Positions 47,461-57,046 are shown, numbered from the stretch's first letter. The stretch: DNA of 64,000 nt from Rhizobium sp. (GCA_028290545.1 JAQGJP010000090.1:1-64000), one strand, 5' to 3'. Notes: generated by a model not told the origin, from the sequence alone. A program made the numbers and translations.

Positions 47461-48234
47461 CTAATCGATGAACTGTTCGGCGAGGATTCGATCCGACCAG
47501 GAGTGGTCGGGGTCCGACAGAAGTTTCGCCGTGCGACCTTCGGACTGGGTGATCGTCACTTCGAGCACGGTCTTGATCTCGGTATTGTCGGCCACAGCAT
47601 TGACCGGCCGCTTTTCGGGCTCCAGCACGAAGATCTCGACCTTGACCCGATCCGGCAGAAGGGCGCCGCGCCAGCGACGCGGACGAAAAGCGCTGACAGG
47701 CGTCAGGGCAAGCAACGGTGCCTCGAGCGGCAGGATCGGCCCATGGGCGGAGAAATTATAGGCGGTGGAACCGGCGGGCGTCGACAGCAGCAGCCCGTCG
47801 CAGATCAGTTCCGGCAGACGTTCGTGACCATCGACCAGCACGCGCAGTTTTGCCGCCTGATAGGATTGCCGGAACAGCGAAACCTCGTTGATGGCATAGG
47901 CGATCGCCTTGTTGCCTTCGTCATCCGTGGTCTGCATCTTCAAGGGCCGGATGGAGTTCTCGACGGCATGCACGATCCGCTCGCGCAGACTGGCGGTCGA
48001 ATATTTGTTCATCAGGAAGCCGACCGATCCACGGTTCATGCCGTAGACCAGCTTGCCGGTGTTCATCGAGGAATGCAGGGTTTGCAGCACGAAGCCGTCG
48101 CCGCCAAGCGCCACGATCACATCGGCGTCCTCGACGGGCACGTGATCGTATTGCGCACTCAGTTCTTCACAAGCTGCCTGAGCTTCATCTGCGGTGGAAG
48201 CGACAAAGGCGATGGAATTGACGGGACGGGGCAT
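47461..48234 (-). CDS. nadK: NAD kinase
   Basis: Phosphorylates NAD to NADP. 257 residues with the family GGDG motif (VIVALGGDGFVLQTLH, about 38-53), GMNRGSVGFLMNKY, the catalytic NEVSLFRQ segment and DGLLLSTPAGSTAYNFSAHGPI. Slightly shorter than E. coli NadK, as usual in alphaproteobacteria. It is transcribed away from cobF, with 199 bases between their starts, and NADP made by it feeds fpr and CobK reactions. Confidence 0.95.
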   Translation of the reverse strand: MPRPVNSIAFVASTADEAQAACEELSAQYDHVPVEDADVIVALGGDGFVLQTLHSSMNTGKLVYGMNRGSVGFLMNKYSTASLRERIVHAVENSIRPLKMQTTDDEGNKAIAYAINEVSLFRQSYQAAKLRVLVDGHERLPELICDGLLLSTPAGSTAYNFSAHGPILPLEAPLLALTPVSAFRPRRWRGALLPDRVKVEIFVLEPEKRPVNAVADNTEIKTVLEVTITQSEGRTAKLLSDPDHSWSDRILAEQFID

Positions 48235-48433
48235 GGCGCTCGATCGGCTGACGTCGGGAGGGAATTGCTACAGCAATTCTTGGCGCATCAAAAGGCCTTG
48301 ATTTCCAGATGTTTGCATAATCGCTGCGAAAAGGTGGTGATTTTCGACGGGGGTTTGACGCTGGGCGGCGTTTGCAGCAAAAGGCGGCTTGCCGGCGCGC
48401 GCTATCGTCGCCGCCAAAAGCTGAGGGCTGACA

Positions 48434-49204
48434 ATGCGGCATATCCTGATCGTCGGAATTGGTTCGGGAAACCCCGAGCATATGACAATGCAGGCGATCA
48501 ATGCGCTGAACCGCGCCGACGTCCTGTTTATCGCCACCAAGGGGGCGAACAAGGTCGAACTCGCCGACATCAGGCGCGAAATCGTCGAGCGCTATGTCAC
48601 CAATCCCAGGACTCGAACGGTGGAATATGCCGTGCCGGTGCGCGACACCGCCGACCGGACCTATGGCGAGAGCGTCGATGACTGGCATGCGGCGATCACA
48701 GGCATTTACGGGCAATTGTTTTCGGGCGAGCTTGCGGATGATGGCACAGGCGCGTTTCTGGTCTGGGGCGATCCGATGCTCTATGATTCGACCATTCGCA
48801 TCATCGAGCGGGTGAAGGACGCGGGCGAGGTGGCTTTCGACTATTCGGTGATACCGGGCATCACCAGCCTGCAGGCGCTCTGCGCCTCGCATCGCATCCC
48901 GCTCAATCTGGTCGGCAAGCCTGTGGAGATCACCACCGGCCGGCGCCTGGCCGGCACGTTCCCGCAGCACAATGAGACCGTGGCGGTGATGCTCGATGGA
49001 GTGCAGGCATTTTCCCGGATAGACGATCCCGAGGCGATGATCTACTGGGGTGCCTATCTGGGCACGGTTGACGAGATCGTCATCTCGGGCAATCTGCTGG
49101 AGAAGAAACAGCAGATATTGGAAACCCGCGCCCGCGCGCGGGAGAAACATGGCTGGATCATGGATATCTATCTGCTGCGAAAGGGCGAGGATTTCGATGA
49201 CTGA
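48434..49204 (+). CDS. cobF: Precorrin-6A synthase (deacetylating)
   Basis: Aerobic cobalamin pathway: methylates C1 of precorrin-5 with loss of acetate to give precorrin-6A. 256 residues of the tetrapyrrole methylase fold, with N-terminal ILIVGIGSGNPEHMTMQAI, a central GDPMLYDSTIRII and PGITSLQALCASHRIPLN. No cobalamin riboswitch core could be recognised in the 199 bases upstream. First gene of the cobF-M cluster. Confidence 0.95.
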   Translation: MRHILIVGIGSGNPEHMTMQAINALNRADVLFIATKGANKVELADIRREIVERYVTNPRTRTVEYAVPVRDTADRTYGESVDDWHAAITGIYGQLFSGELADDGTGAFLVWGDPMLYDSTIRIIERVKDAGEVAFDYSVIPGITSLQALCASHRIPLNLVGKPVEITTGRRLAGTFPQHNETVAVMLDGVQAFSRIDDPEAMIYWGAYLGTVDEIVISGNLLEKKQQILETRARAREKHGWIMDIYLLRKGEDFDD

Positions 49205-49255
49205 CCGCGAGCCCAAGCCTTGCTCGATTGCCTGAAAAGCAGTTTAACAGAGATT

Positions 49256-50584
49256 ATGACAACATTGTCAGCAAAGATACCGGACGTGCCCATGCCGGCC
49301 TGGCGGCGTGGGGAATGCCCCACCCTGCAGCGGCCGATGCCGACCGGCGACGGACTGCTGGCGCGCCTGCGTCCGGTCGACAATATCCTGACACTGCCGC
49401 AACTGCGGGCGCTGGCGATTGCCGCGCAACGGTTCGGCAACGGCATTGTCGAGATCACCGCGCGCGGAAGCCTGCAGATTCGAGGCTTGAAGCCCGAAAC
49501 AGTCGCGCCGTTTGAGGACGCGGTGCTGCAGGCGGGCATCCGTATATCGACGGGCGTTGGCATCGAGACGCCACCTCTGGCCGGCCTCGATACCGATGAG
49601 TTGATCGATGTCAGGCCGATCGCTGGAGAACTGCGGCTGAAGATTGCCGCGCATCGGCCGGAACTGATTCTGGCGCCGAAACTGGCAATCACGCTGGATG
49701 GCGGCGGACGCTTTCATCTCGCCCACGTGTCGGCGGATATCAAGATAACTGCATTCCGGGATGGCGACCTGACGAAATTCCTGCTGGCGGTCGGCGGGAC
49801 GAACAAATCGGCGCGGCCGGTCGCCATCGTGGACGAAGTCGAAATGGTCGATACCTTGATAGGCCTACTGGAGAAGCTGGCGGCGATGGGGCCGGAGGCG
49901 CGGGGCAAGGATATCGATCTTCAGGCGATTGCAGCGCCTCGGCTCAACTTGCATGAACCTCCGCTTGTCGGATTAGTCCATCATGACATTCTCGGCATCG
50001 CCTTTGCTCACCGGCAGGCCGATGCCGCCAGCCTGATCGCCTTCGCAGGGGCGGCGGAAGCGCTGGGTGCAGGGGATGTCCGCCTTGCGCCGTGTCACGG
50101 ATTTTTCGTCACCGGCCTCTCCGCCGGCGAAGCCGGACAGCTTCAGCGATTTGCCACGACACTGGGTTTCCTTACCGAGCCTGCAGATCCGCGCCGCAAC
50201 ATTGCACTCTGCGCCGGATCGCGCGGCTGTGCATCGGCCTTCTATGATACACGGGATCTCGCCGCCAGAATCATGGCTCAAGCGCCGGATCTGCTTGATG
50301 GCTCGTTCGATGTGCATCTTTCCGGCTGTCCAAAAGGCTGCGCGCATCCCGCCCCATCAGTTCTGACATTGGTTGGTGCGCGGGCAGGCTACGGGCTTGT
50401 CGTAAATGGCGCGGCCTCTAAAGCGCCCGCGACCTATATTGCCGACAATGACATCAACACCGCTCTTCTGCGCTTGCAAGCGCTGGTGCGGCAAAGCAAA
50501 GAGGATGGCGAATCGGTCTCTGCCTGTCTTACACGGCTGGGCGCCGGGGAAATCGCTGCCGCTTTGCGAATGGACGGAACATGA
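49256..50584 (+). CDS. cobG: Precorrin-3B synthase
   Basis: Iron-sulfur monooxygenase converting precorrin-3A to precorrin-3B with O2, the hallmark of the aerobic pathway. 442 residues from ATG 49256. It has the nitrite/sulfite-reductase-like half-domain fold (GNGIVEITARGSLQIRGL) and the Cys ligands in NIALCAGSRGCASA and LSGCPKGCAHP. Its stop overlaps cobH (ATGA). Confidence 0.94.
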   Translation: MTTLSAKIPDVPMPAWRRGECPTLQRPMPTGDGLLARLRPVDNILTLPQLRALAIAAQRFGNGIVEITARGSLQIRGLKPETVAPFEDAVLQAGIRISTGVGIETPPLAGLDTDELIDVRPIAGELRLKIAAHRPELILAPKLAITLDGGGRFHLAHVSADIKITAFRDGDLTKFLLAVGGTNKSARPVAIVDEVEMVDTLIGLLEKLAAMGPEARGKDIDLQAIAAPRLNLHEPPLVGLVHHDILGIAFAHRQADAASLIAFAGAAEALGAGDVRLAPCHGFFVTGLSAGEAGQLQRFATTLGFLTEPADPRRNIALCAGSRGCASAFYDTRDLAARIMAQAPDLLDGSFDVHLSGCPKGCAHPAPSVLTLVGARAGYGLVVNGAASKAPATYIADNDINTALLRLQALVRQSKEDGESVSACLTRLGAGEIAAALRMDGT

Positions 50585-51213
50585 TTGAATACGACTATAT
50601 CCGCGACGGGAACGCGATCTACGCGCAGTCCTTCGCCATTATCCGCGCCGAGGCCGATCTTTCGCGCTTCAGCGAGGCGGAAGCCGATCTGGCCGTCCGC
50701 ATGATCCATGCCGCAGGCTCTGTCGAGGCATCGCAATTTTTCGAATTCTCGCCGGATTTCGTCACCGCCGCCCGCGAGGCGCTCGGCAAGGGCGCGCCGA
50801 TCTTTTGCGATGCTGAAATGGTGGCGCGCGGCATAACCGCCGCCCGCCTGCCGGCCGATAACGAAGTGATCTGCACGCTTCGCGACCCGAGGACTGCTGG
50901 GATCGCCGCCGAGATCGGCAACACCCGCTCGGCTGCCGCGCTCAAACTCTGGGGCGAGCGGATGGCGGGCTCGGTCGTTGCCATCGGCAATGCACCGACC
51001 GCGCTGTTCTTCCTGCTCGAAATGCTGCGCGATGGCGCGCCGAAACCGGCGGCGATCATCGGCATGCCGGTGGGCTTCGTGGGGGCTGCTGAATCCAAGG
51101 CCGCACTCGCCGAACAGTCCTATGGCGTGCCCTATGCGATCGTGCGCGGCCGGCTCGGCGGCAGTGCGATGACGGCGGCGGCCCTCAACTCGCTGGCGAG
51201 GCCGGGACTTTGA
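50581..51213 (+). CDS. cobH: Precorrin-8X methylmutase
   Basis: Moves the C11 methyl to C12, forming hydrogenobyrinic acid. 210 residues; starts MIEYDYIRDGNAIYAQSFA, the catalytic histidine is in RMIHAAGSVE (about residue 43) and AIIGMPVGFVGAAESK is the conserved glycine-rich stretch. ATGA overlap with cobG; its TGA overlaps the TTG start of cobI. Confidence 0.95.
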   Translation: MIEYDYIRDGNAIYAQSFAIIRAEADLSRFSEAEADLAVRMIHAAGSVEASQFFEFSPDFVTAAREALGKGAPIFCDAEMVARGITAARLPADNEVICTLRDPRTAGIAAEIGNTRSAAALKLWGERMAGSVVAIGNAPTALFFLLEMLRDGAPKPAAIIGMPVGFVGAAESKAALAEQSYGVPYAIVRGRLGGSAMTAAALNSLARPGL

Positions 51214-51947
51214 CCGGCGTGACCATGGGCAGGCTGATCGGCGTCGGCACCGGCCCCGGCGATCCGGAACTGCTGACCGTCAAAGCGGTGAAGGCGATCC
51301 AGAATGCCGATGTTCTCGCCTGGTTCGCCAAGGAGGGCAGGCGCGGCAATGGCCGCGGCATCGTCGAAGGACTGGTGCAGGACAGGACGATCGAGCTGCC
51401 GCTCTATTACCCGGTGACGACGGAAATCCACCGCGCCAGGCCGGAATATGTCCATCAGGTGACGAATTTCTATGAAGTCTCGACACTGGCGATCGCCGAA
51501 CACCTGACAGCCGGCCGCACCGTTGCGGTGCTGTCGGAAGGCGATCCGCTGTTCTACGGCTCCTATATGCACCTGCATGTGCGACTGGCCGGTCGTTTCC
51601 CGACCGAGGTTATCCCCGGCGTCACCGCGATGTCCGGATGCTGGTCACAGGCCGGCCTGCCGATCGTCCAGGGCGATGACGTGCTTTCCGTCCTGCCCGG
51701 TACGATGGACGAAGACCAGCTCGTCCGCCGCCTTTCCGACACCGAAGCCGCCGTGATCATGAAGGTTGGTCGCAACCTGCCGAAGATCCGCCGGGCGCTG
51801 GCGCAAGCCGGTCGCATCAACGATGCCTTCTATGTCGAACGTGGCACGATGGCCAACACCTCGATGACGCCGCTTGCCAGCAGGAATGACGACGAAGCAC
51901 CGTATTTCTCGATCGTGCTGGTGCCCGGCTGGAAGACCAGGCCATGA
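51210..51947 (+). CDS. cobI: Precorrin-2 C20-methyltransferase
   Basis: S-adenosylmethionine-dependent methylation of precorrin-2 at C20. 245 residues with the methylase motif GRLIGVGTGPGDPELLTVKAV, LSEGDPLFYGSYMH and VIPGVTAMSG. Three starts compete: TTG 51210, GTG 51219 and ATG 51225. I favour TTG 51210 because GAGG lies eight bases before it, it reads MTG like many homologues and it overlaps the cobH stop; ATG 51225 is the conservative alternative. Confidence 0.93.
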   Translation: MTGVTMGRLIGVGTGPGDPELLTVKAVKAIQNADVLAWFAKEGRRGNGRGIVEGLVQDRTIELPLYYPVTTEIHRARPEYVHQVTNFYEVSTLAIAEHLTAGRTVAVLSEGDPLFYGSYMHLHVRLAGRFPTEVIPGVTAMSGCWSQAGLPIVQGDDVLSVLPGTMDEDQLVRRLSDTEAAVIMKVGRNLPKIRRALAQAGRINDAFYVERGTMANTSMTPLASRNDDEAPYFSIVLVPGWKTRP

Positions 51948-52711
51948 CCCGCGGTACGCTCTATGTCATCGGCACTGGTCCCGGCAGCGCTGAGCAGATG
52001 ACGCCGGAAGCGTTGAATGCAGTCGCGAAGGCCGCCGAATTCTATGGCTATGGCCCCTATCTCGATCGCTTGTCACTGACGGGCGACCAGAAGCGCATCG
52101 TCTCCGACAATCGTGAGGAGCTTGATCGCGCCAAGGCCGCGCTGACCAGAGCGGCGAGCGGCATCAATGTCGGGGTGGTATCCGGCGGCGATCCCGGCGT
52201 GTTTGCCATGGCCGCCGCCGTCTGCGAGGCGATCGAGGCGGGGCCACCGGAATGGCGCGAGATCGATATTGTCACGACGCCCGGCGTCACGGCGATGCTG
52301 GCGGTCGCCGCTCGCGCCGGCGCTCCCTTGGGCCATGATTTCTGCGCGATTTCGCTGTCGGACAATCTCAAGCCATGGGATGTCATCACCAGGCGGCTGA
52401 GGCTGGTCGCCGAAGCGGGGCTGGTGATCGCTCTCTACAACCCGATCAGCAAGGCGCGGCCCTGGCAGCTTGGTCAGGCGTTTGACGTGCTGCGCGAGAT
52501 CCTGCCGGGCACCGTGCCGGTGATTTTCGGACGCGCTGCCGGTCGCCCGGACGAGAAGATCGTCGTCAAGCCGCTGTCCGAGGCGGATGCCAATCTCGCC
52601 GACATGGCCACATGCGTCATTATCGGCTCGCCGGAAACGCGGATCATCGATCGCGGCGAAAAGCCCGGCCTTGTCTATACGCCACGCTATTTCGCCGGTG
52701 GCAGCAAATGA
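51944..52711 (+). CDS. cobJ: Precorrin-3B C17-methyltransferase
   Basis: Ring-contraction methyltransferase of the aerobic pathway, 255 residues. Motifs: TLYVIGTGPGSAEQMTPEAL, VVSGGDPGVFAMAAAVCE, TPGVTAMLAVAARAGAPLGHDF and CVIIGSPETRII. ATGA overlap with cobI (51944-51947). Its 3' end overlaps the convergent cobK by 25 bases. Confidence 0.95.
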   Translation: MTRGTLYVIGTGPGSAEQMTPEALNAVAKAAEFYGYGPYLDRLSLTGDQKRIVSDNREELDRAKAALTRAASGINVGVVSGGDPGVFAMAAAVCEAIEAGPPEWREIDIVTTPGVTAMLAVAARAGAPLGHDFCAISLSDNLKPWDVITRRLRLVAEAGLVIALYNPISKARPWQLGQAFDVLREILPGTVPVIFGRAAGRPDEKIVVKPLSEADANLADMATCVIIGSPETRIIDRGEKPGLVYTPRYFAGGSK

Positions 52712-53445
52712 TCGATCAGCTCGAGCGCCGCTTCAGTGTCATAGACGGTGCGGATGGCGGACGGCACCTGGCGTTCGATCATGATGACGGCAAGCCCCAG
52801 CGCCCGCGCCGCTTCGATCTTGGCATAGGTGGCGGATCCGCCGCTGTTCTTGGTCACCAGCGTATCGATGCGGTTGAAGCGGAACAGATCCGTCTCGCCC
52901 TCAACACCGAACGGACCGCTTGCAAGCAAGTAGCGGCAATCCGCAACGGTGAGGGGCGGATCGACGGGATCGACGCTGCGAACGAGATAGGAATGGTGCG
53001 GGGCGGCGGAGAATTGATGGGCTTCCTGCCTGCCGATCGACAGGAACACGCGGCGCGGGATGTCGCCGAGTGCGATCACCGCCGCCGCCACGCTGCCGAC
53101 CGAAATCCATCGGTCATAGGCCTGTTTCACCCAGCCCGGCCGGCAAAGCGCGAAAATCGGCACATTGGCGATTTTTGCAGCTTCGGTGGCATTGGCCGAA
53201 ATCTGGTTGGCGAAGGGATGGGTCGCATCGATCATCAGATCGACCTTTTCCGTGCCAAGATAATCCGCAAGTCCCGCCGCGCCGCCGAAGCCGCCACTGC
53301 GCGTCGGAACGGGCAGGGGCTTGGGCTCCGCCGTGCGGCCGGCAAGCGAAACGGTGGTCTCGAACTCCGGACGGTCCGCCAGATGCCCGGCAAGCTGCCG
53401 TGCTTCAGTCGTGCCGCCGAGGACCAGTATCCGGTATCTGCTCAT
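52687..53445 (-). CDS. cobK: Precorrin-6A reductase
   Basis: NADPH-dependent reduction of precorrin-6A to 6B. 252 residues: RILVLGGTTEARQLAGHLA at the N-terminus, MIDATHPFANQISANA in the middle and VTKNSGGSATYAKIEAARALG near the C-terminus. It is the only cob gene on the minus strand in this cluster, overlapping cobJ at its 3' end (25 bases) and facing cobL at its 5' end: its start codon CAT at 53443-53445 overlaps the cobL ATG at 53444-53446. Confidence 0.94.
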   Translation of the reverse strand: MSRYRILVLGGTTEARQLAGHLADRPEFETTVSLAGRTAEPKPLPVPTRSGGFGGAAGLADYLGTEKVDLMIDATHPFANQISANATEAAKIANVPIFALCRPGWVKQAYDRWISVGSVAAAVIALGDIPRRVFLSIGRQEAHQFSAAPHHSYLVRSVDPVDPPLTVADCRYLLASGPFGVEGETDLFRFNRIDTLVTKNSGGSATYAKIEAARALGLAVIMIERQVPSAIRTVYDTEAALELIDHLLPPAK

Positions 53446-54685
53446 GTCTGATATGTCCAAGCCTTCTATCGCACCGCTCCGCTGGCTGACCATTGTCGGC
53501 ATCGGCGAGGATGGTATAGCGGGCCTTGGCGACGACGCCAAGCGGCGGATCGGCGAGGCCGAATTCGTGTTCGGCGGTAAGCGTCATCTTGAATTGGCCG
53601 CAGCACTGATCAAGGGCAGGGGCGCGACCTGGGAAAACCCAATCGAAAAGTCGGTCGCGGCGATCGGGGCTTTGCGCGGTCAACGCGTGACAGTGCTTGC
53701 CTCCGGCGATCCATTTTTTTTCGGCATGGGCGCGACCCTGTCGCGCAGCATCGAGCCGGCTGAGATGATCACGCTGCCGGCACCGTCCTCTTTCAGCCTC
53801 GCGGCGTCGCGGCTTGGCTGGCCGCTGCAGGATGTCACGACCGTGTCCCTGCATGGCCGGCCAATCGACCTGATCCGCCCGCATCTGCAGCCTTGTGCCC
53901 GCATCCTGGCGCTGACATCGGATGAAATGGGACCTCGGCAGCTCGCGGAACTGTTGACTGAAAGCGGTTTCGGCCGGTCGCAGCTAATTGTGCTCGAAGC
54001 GCTCGGTGGTGGTGCCGAGAAGATCACCCGCCATACGGCCGCGGAATTCTCGATGGCGAGCATCAATACCCTGAATATCTGCGCCATCGAGGTCGAGGCA
54101 TCGCCAGGCGCCCGCGTGTTGTCGTTGGCGTCAGGTCTGGACGACACGCTGTTCGAACATGACGGGCAGATCACCAAGCGCGAGGTTCGGGCACTGACGC
54201 TGTCGGCGCTCGCACCACGCAAGGGCGAATTGCTCTGGGATATCGGCGCCGGCTCCGGTTCTATCGCGATCGAATGGATGCTCGCGGACCCTGCGATGCG
54301 GGCCATCGCCATCGAGGCGAATGGCGAGCGGGTGGGCCGTATCCGCAGCAATGCCGGCCGGTTCGGTGTACCGGGATTGATGATTGTGGAAGGCGTGGCG
54401 CCACAGGCACTTGATGGTCTGCAAGTCCCGGACGCGATTTTCATCGGTGGTGGCGGCAGCGAAACGGGCGTCATGGACGCGGCGATTTCAGCGTTGCGGC
54501 CCGGCGGACGGCTGGTCGCCAATGCCGTGACAACCGAGATGGAAGCCGTGCTGCTGCGCGAGCATGCGGCGCGGGGAGGCAATCTGGTCCGCATCGATAT
54601 CGCCCGCGCCAGTCCGGTTGGTGCGATGACGGGCTGGCGGCCGGCGATGCCGGTGACCCAATGGTCCTGGACCAAGCCGGAATAG
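53444..54685 (+). CDS. cobL: Precorrin-6B methyltransferase/decarboxylase (CbiE-CbiT fusion)
   Basis: Bifunctional enzyme methylating C5 and C15 and decarboxylating the C12 acetate. 413 residues: N-terminal CbiE-type methylase (WLTIVGIGEDGIAGLGDDA, VLASGDPFFFGMGATL) and C-terminal CbiT-type Rossmann methylase (LLWDIGAGSGSIAIEWML, then IFIGGGGSETGVMDAAI). ATG 53444 or ATG 53453 may start it; either way the promoter of cobL lies inside cobK. Confidence 0.94.
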   Translation: MSDMSKPSIAPLRWLTIVGIGEDGIAGLGDDAKRRIGEAEFVFGGKRHLELAAALIKGRGATWENPIEKSVAAIGALRGQRVTVLASGDPFFFGMGATLSRSIEPAEMITLPAPSSFSLAASRLGWPLQDVTTVSLHGRPIDLIRPHLQPCARILALTSDEMGPRQLAELLTESGFGRSQLIVLEALGGGAEKITRHTAAEFSMASINTLNICAIEVEASPGARVLSLASGLDDTLFEHDGQITKREVRALTLSALAPRKGELLWDIGAGSGSIAIEWMLADPAMRAIAIEANGERVGRIRSNAGRFGVPGLMIVEGVAPQALDGLQVPDAIFIGGGGSETGVMDAAISALRPGGRLVANAVTTEMEAVLLREHAARGGNLVRIDIARASPVGAMTGWRPAMPVTQWSWTKPE

Positions 54686-54697
54686 AAGGATTTTGCA

Positions 54698-55462
54698 ATG
54701 ACCGTTCATTTCATTGGCGCCGGACCGGGCGCCGCCGACCTGATCACAGTGCGAGGCGCGAAACTTATTTCCGATTGCCCGGTTTGCCTCTATGCCGGAT
54801 CGATCGTCTCGCCGGAACTGCTGCAATATTGCCCGGATGGGGCACGCATTGTCGACACCGCGCCGATGTCGCTCGATGAGATCGAGGCGGAATACCTCAA
54901 GGCCGCCGCCGATGGCCAGGATGTCGCGCGGTTGCATTCCGGCGACCTCTCGGTGTGGAGCGCGGTCGCCGAGCAGATCCGCCGGCTGGAGAAGCATGGC
55001 CTGACTTATACGATGACGCCGGGTGTTCCTTCCTTTGCCGCCGCCGCCGCCGCGCTCGGCCGCGAACTGACCATCCCTTCGGTCGCCCAAAGCCTTGTAC
55101 TGACCCGTGTTTCGGGCCGCGCTTCACCGATGCCCGAGAAGGAAACGCTGGAAAATTTCGGTCGGACCGGCACAACGCTCGCCATCCATCTGGCCATCCA
55201 TGCGCTGTCGCAGACGGTGACTGAATTGACGCCGCTCTATGGCAAAGATTGCCCGGTGGCGATCGTCGTCAAGGCGTCTTGGCCGGATGAGCGTATCGTT
55301 CGCGGCACTCTGGCGACCATCGAAGCTGCGGTCGCCGCCGAACCGATCGAGCGCACCGCATTGATCTTCGTGGGACCTGGCCTCGAAGCTGAGGATTTTC
55401 GCGAAAGCTCGCTCTACGATCCCGCCTATCAGCGCAGGTTCCGGGGGCGGACATCATTGTGA
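54698..55462 (+). CDS. cobM: Precorrin-4 C11-methyltransferase
   Basis: Methylates C11 of precorrin-4, 254 residues. Motifs: [37 protein letters not shown] and [24 protein letters not shown] lies seven bases before the ATG, 12 bases after cobL. Last cob gene here; cobE, cobA and the adenosylation genes are not in the window. Confidence 0.95.
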   Translation: MTVHFIGAGPGAADLITVRGAKLISDCPVCLYAGSIVSPELLQYCPDGARIVDTAPMSLDEIEAEYLKAAADGQDVARLHSGDLSVWSAVAEQIRRLEKHGLTYTMTPGVPSFAAAAAALGRELTIPSVAQSLVLTRVSGRASPMPEKETLENFGRTGTTLAIHLAIHALSQTVTELTPLYGKDCPVAIVVKASWPDERIVRGTLATIEAAVAAEPIERTALIFVGPGLEAEDFRESSLYDPAYQRRFRGRTSL

Positions 55463-55463
55463 A

Positions 55464-55492
55464 ACAAAAATGGCGGCGATGCGGCCGCCATT
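55464..55492 (-). terminator. Terminator for the minus-strand DUF4189-like gene
   Basis: AATGGCGGC (55469-55477) pairs with GCCGCCATT (55484-55492) around a 6-base loop. Read on the minus strand it is followed by TTTTTGTTTC, a good U-tract, 28 bases after the stop at 55521. On the plus strand it follows cobM without a U-tract. Confidence 0.8.
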
Positions 55493-55520
55493 GTCAGATC
55501 GCCATGACCTGCAGGGTCGA

Positions 55521-55751
55521 TCAGCCGTTCGGGTCGCAAGACGTGACGTGGCAATCGTCATAGGTGCGCTCACTGCATTCTGCCTTGGCGCGCTGGCGGG
55601 CGCCCTTTTTGTTCGGATAGTTGTAGCTGTAGCCATATGTCCCGTCATCAGCGACGGCGACACAACTCCAGGCGAATGCATGCGGTGCAGATGATGCAAG
55701 AAGCGCAGACACAAATGCTCCTGCGACGACGAATTTCGTATTCCGTTTCAT
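55521..55751 (-). CDS. Small exported cysteine-rich protein (DUF4189-like)
   Basis: 76 residues: signal peptide (KRNTKFVVAGAFVSALLASS, cleavage near PHAFA) and a mature part of about 50 residues, WSCVAVADDGTYGYSYNYPN, then KKGARQRAKAECSERTYDDC, with four cysteines that could form two disulfides. The Ala-rich -A-x-x-A-x-x-x-C arrangement resembles DUF4189 proteins. Function unknown. GAGGGGAT precedes ATG 55751. It ends at a clear terminator. Confidence 0.78.
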   Translation of the reverse strand: MKRNTKFVVAGAFVSALLASSAPHAFAWSCVAVADDGTYGYSYNYPNKKGARQRAKAECSERTYDDCHVTSCDPNG

Positions 55752-55903
55752 GTATATCCCCTCGTTTCCGCCACTTGATATGCCAGAGAATTCTGGTGAA
55801 ACCATCTAGGCGCTGATTAATATTTTAAGCAACGGCCTTTTTTGGTAGCATCGCGCACATTAATCCATTGCCCGGTGATCGCTGCATACTCACCTGATAA
55901 ACA

Positions 55904-57046
55904 TCAGTCGGCCGGCACCATCTTCACCGTCCAGTTGCCATCCGAGCCAAAGCCGATCAACTCTCCGTCACTCAGCCGGTAGATACGGCTGCACGCCGAC
56001 GCAAAGCAGATCTTATCGCCGTTGCTTATCATCGCCGCTGAATACATCGCATGATCCGACAGCACTTTTGCGATCGCAAGGCCGTATTCCTCCACGGTCA
56101 CGTGGCCTCGCGGGCTGGTCACGATGAATTTCCGGCCGCTGAGTTCTTTTAAGGAGATAAGCACGGCGCCACGCGCAACCATTTGCCTTTCGGAGGCCAC
56201 CGAGGCGATGCCAGTGGTGGATAGTGGGTTGACGCCATCGCAACTGGTATCCTTCGGCTGCACCAGGAATGCGCTGATGCAGGCGCCGTAACTCTGGTCG
56301 AACTCCGGCAGCCAGCCGGCGCCGTGCCCCGGCAAATCGGCAGGGTTGTCGATCACCAGGGCGGGAACATTGTTTGCCTTCAGCGTATCGCGTGTTATCG
56401 GGCCACGGCCGCCGGGATCGAATTCGTCATCCCGGAAGAATGTGGCAATCGTCGGTATCCGGATGGCCTTGATGTTTTCGAGATATTCCGTCTTGTTGCG
56501 GATGAAGTAGGCATTTGGCTTGCCGTCGAACTCCCTGGTGCCGTAGTTGGCCGGCGCCGTCAGCAGGATGGCATCGATGAGCTTGGTGGCTTCCGCGCGC
56601 CTTGCGACATCAACGGTGACCCAGGCGCCCCAGGATTGCCCCGCCAGCACGATTTTCCGGTATCCCTGTGCTTTCAATTGTTGCAGCCTGCCGAGCAGAT
56701 ATTTCGAACTCCGCGGTATCGAGCGAAACGAATATCGCTCGGCGTTCGGAAACTTCGCGTTAATGACATCCCAGTCCGCTTTGGTATTCAGGCCGTAGAG
56801 ATAGGGATAGGTGGCCCGGTAATCGTCCCGGCTGCGATTGTAACTGTCGAGACCATCGACGAAGTAGACGATGCCTTCAGCGAGCGCCGGGCCTTTGTTC
56901 CTGACCTTGAGTGGAGTGTATTCCTTGAGTTCAAGCGGCGTAATGGCTATCTCCGAGCCATCCGCGGCGCCGGTTGCCGCACGACCAGTGTTAAAGGTCG
57001 ATAACGCAGCAAAAACGATCGCAAAGCCAAATCTCAAGAATTGCAT
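55904..57046 (-). CDS. Exported alpha/beta hydrolase-like protein with C-terminal extension
   Basis: 380 residues with a signal peptide (MQFLRFGFAIVFAALST, cleavage near GRAA). The nucleophile elbow is LAGQSWGAWVTVDVA (G-x-S-x-G serine near residue 137), with FFRDDEFDPGG and DLPGHGAGWLP as candidates for the acid and histidine. The last 130 residues, with paired cysteines (CDGVNPL; ICFASACSRIY) and beta-rich ending LSDGELIGFGSDGNWTVKMV, are not part of a standard hydrolase. It is not matched to a known enzyme; periplasmic or secreted. Confidence 0.75.
   Translation of the reverse strand: MQFLRFGFAIVFAALSTFNTGRAATGAADGSEIAITPLELKEYTPLKVRNKGPALAEGIVYFVDGLDSYNRSRDDYRATYPYLYGLNTKADWDVINAKFPNAERYSFRSIPRSSKYLLGRLQQLKAQGYRKIVLAGQSWGAWVTVDVARRAEATKLIDAILLTAPANYGTREFDGKPNAYFIRNKTEYLENIKAIRIPTIATFFRDDEFDPGGRGPITRDTLKANNVPALVIDNPADLPGHGAGWLPEFDQSYGACISAFLVQPKDTSCDGVNPLSTTGIASVASERQMVARGAVLISLKELSGRKFIVTSPRGHVTVEEYGLAIAKVLSDHAMYSAAMISNGDKICFASACSRIYRLSDGELIGFGSDGNWTVKMVPAD

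Noticed and set aside
48235..48433. Cobalamin riboswitch before cobF
   Set aside because: I looked for the B12-box core and the conserved glycine-rich junction sequence and found neither; a covariance-model search would settle it.
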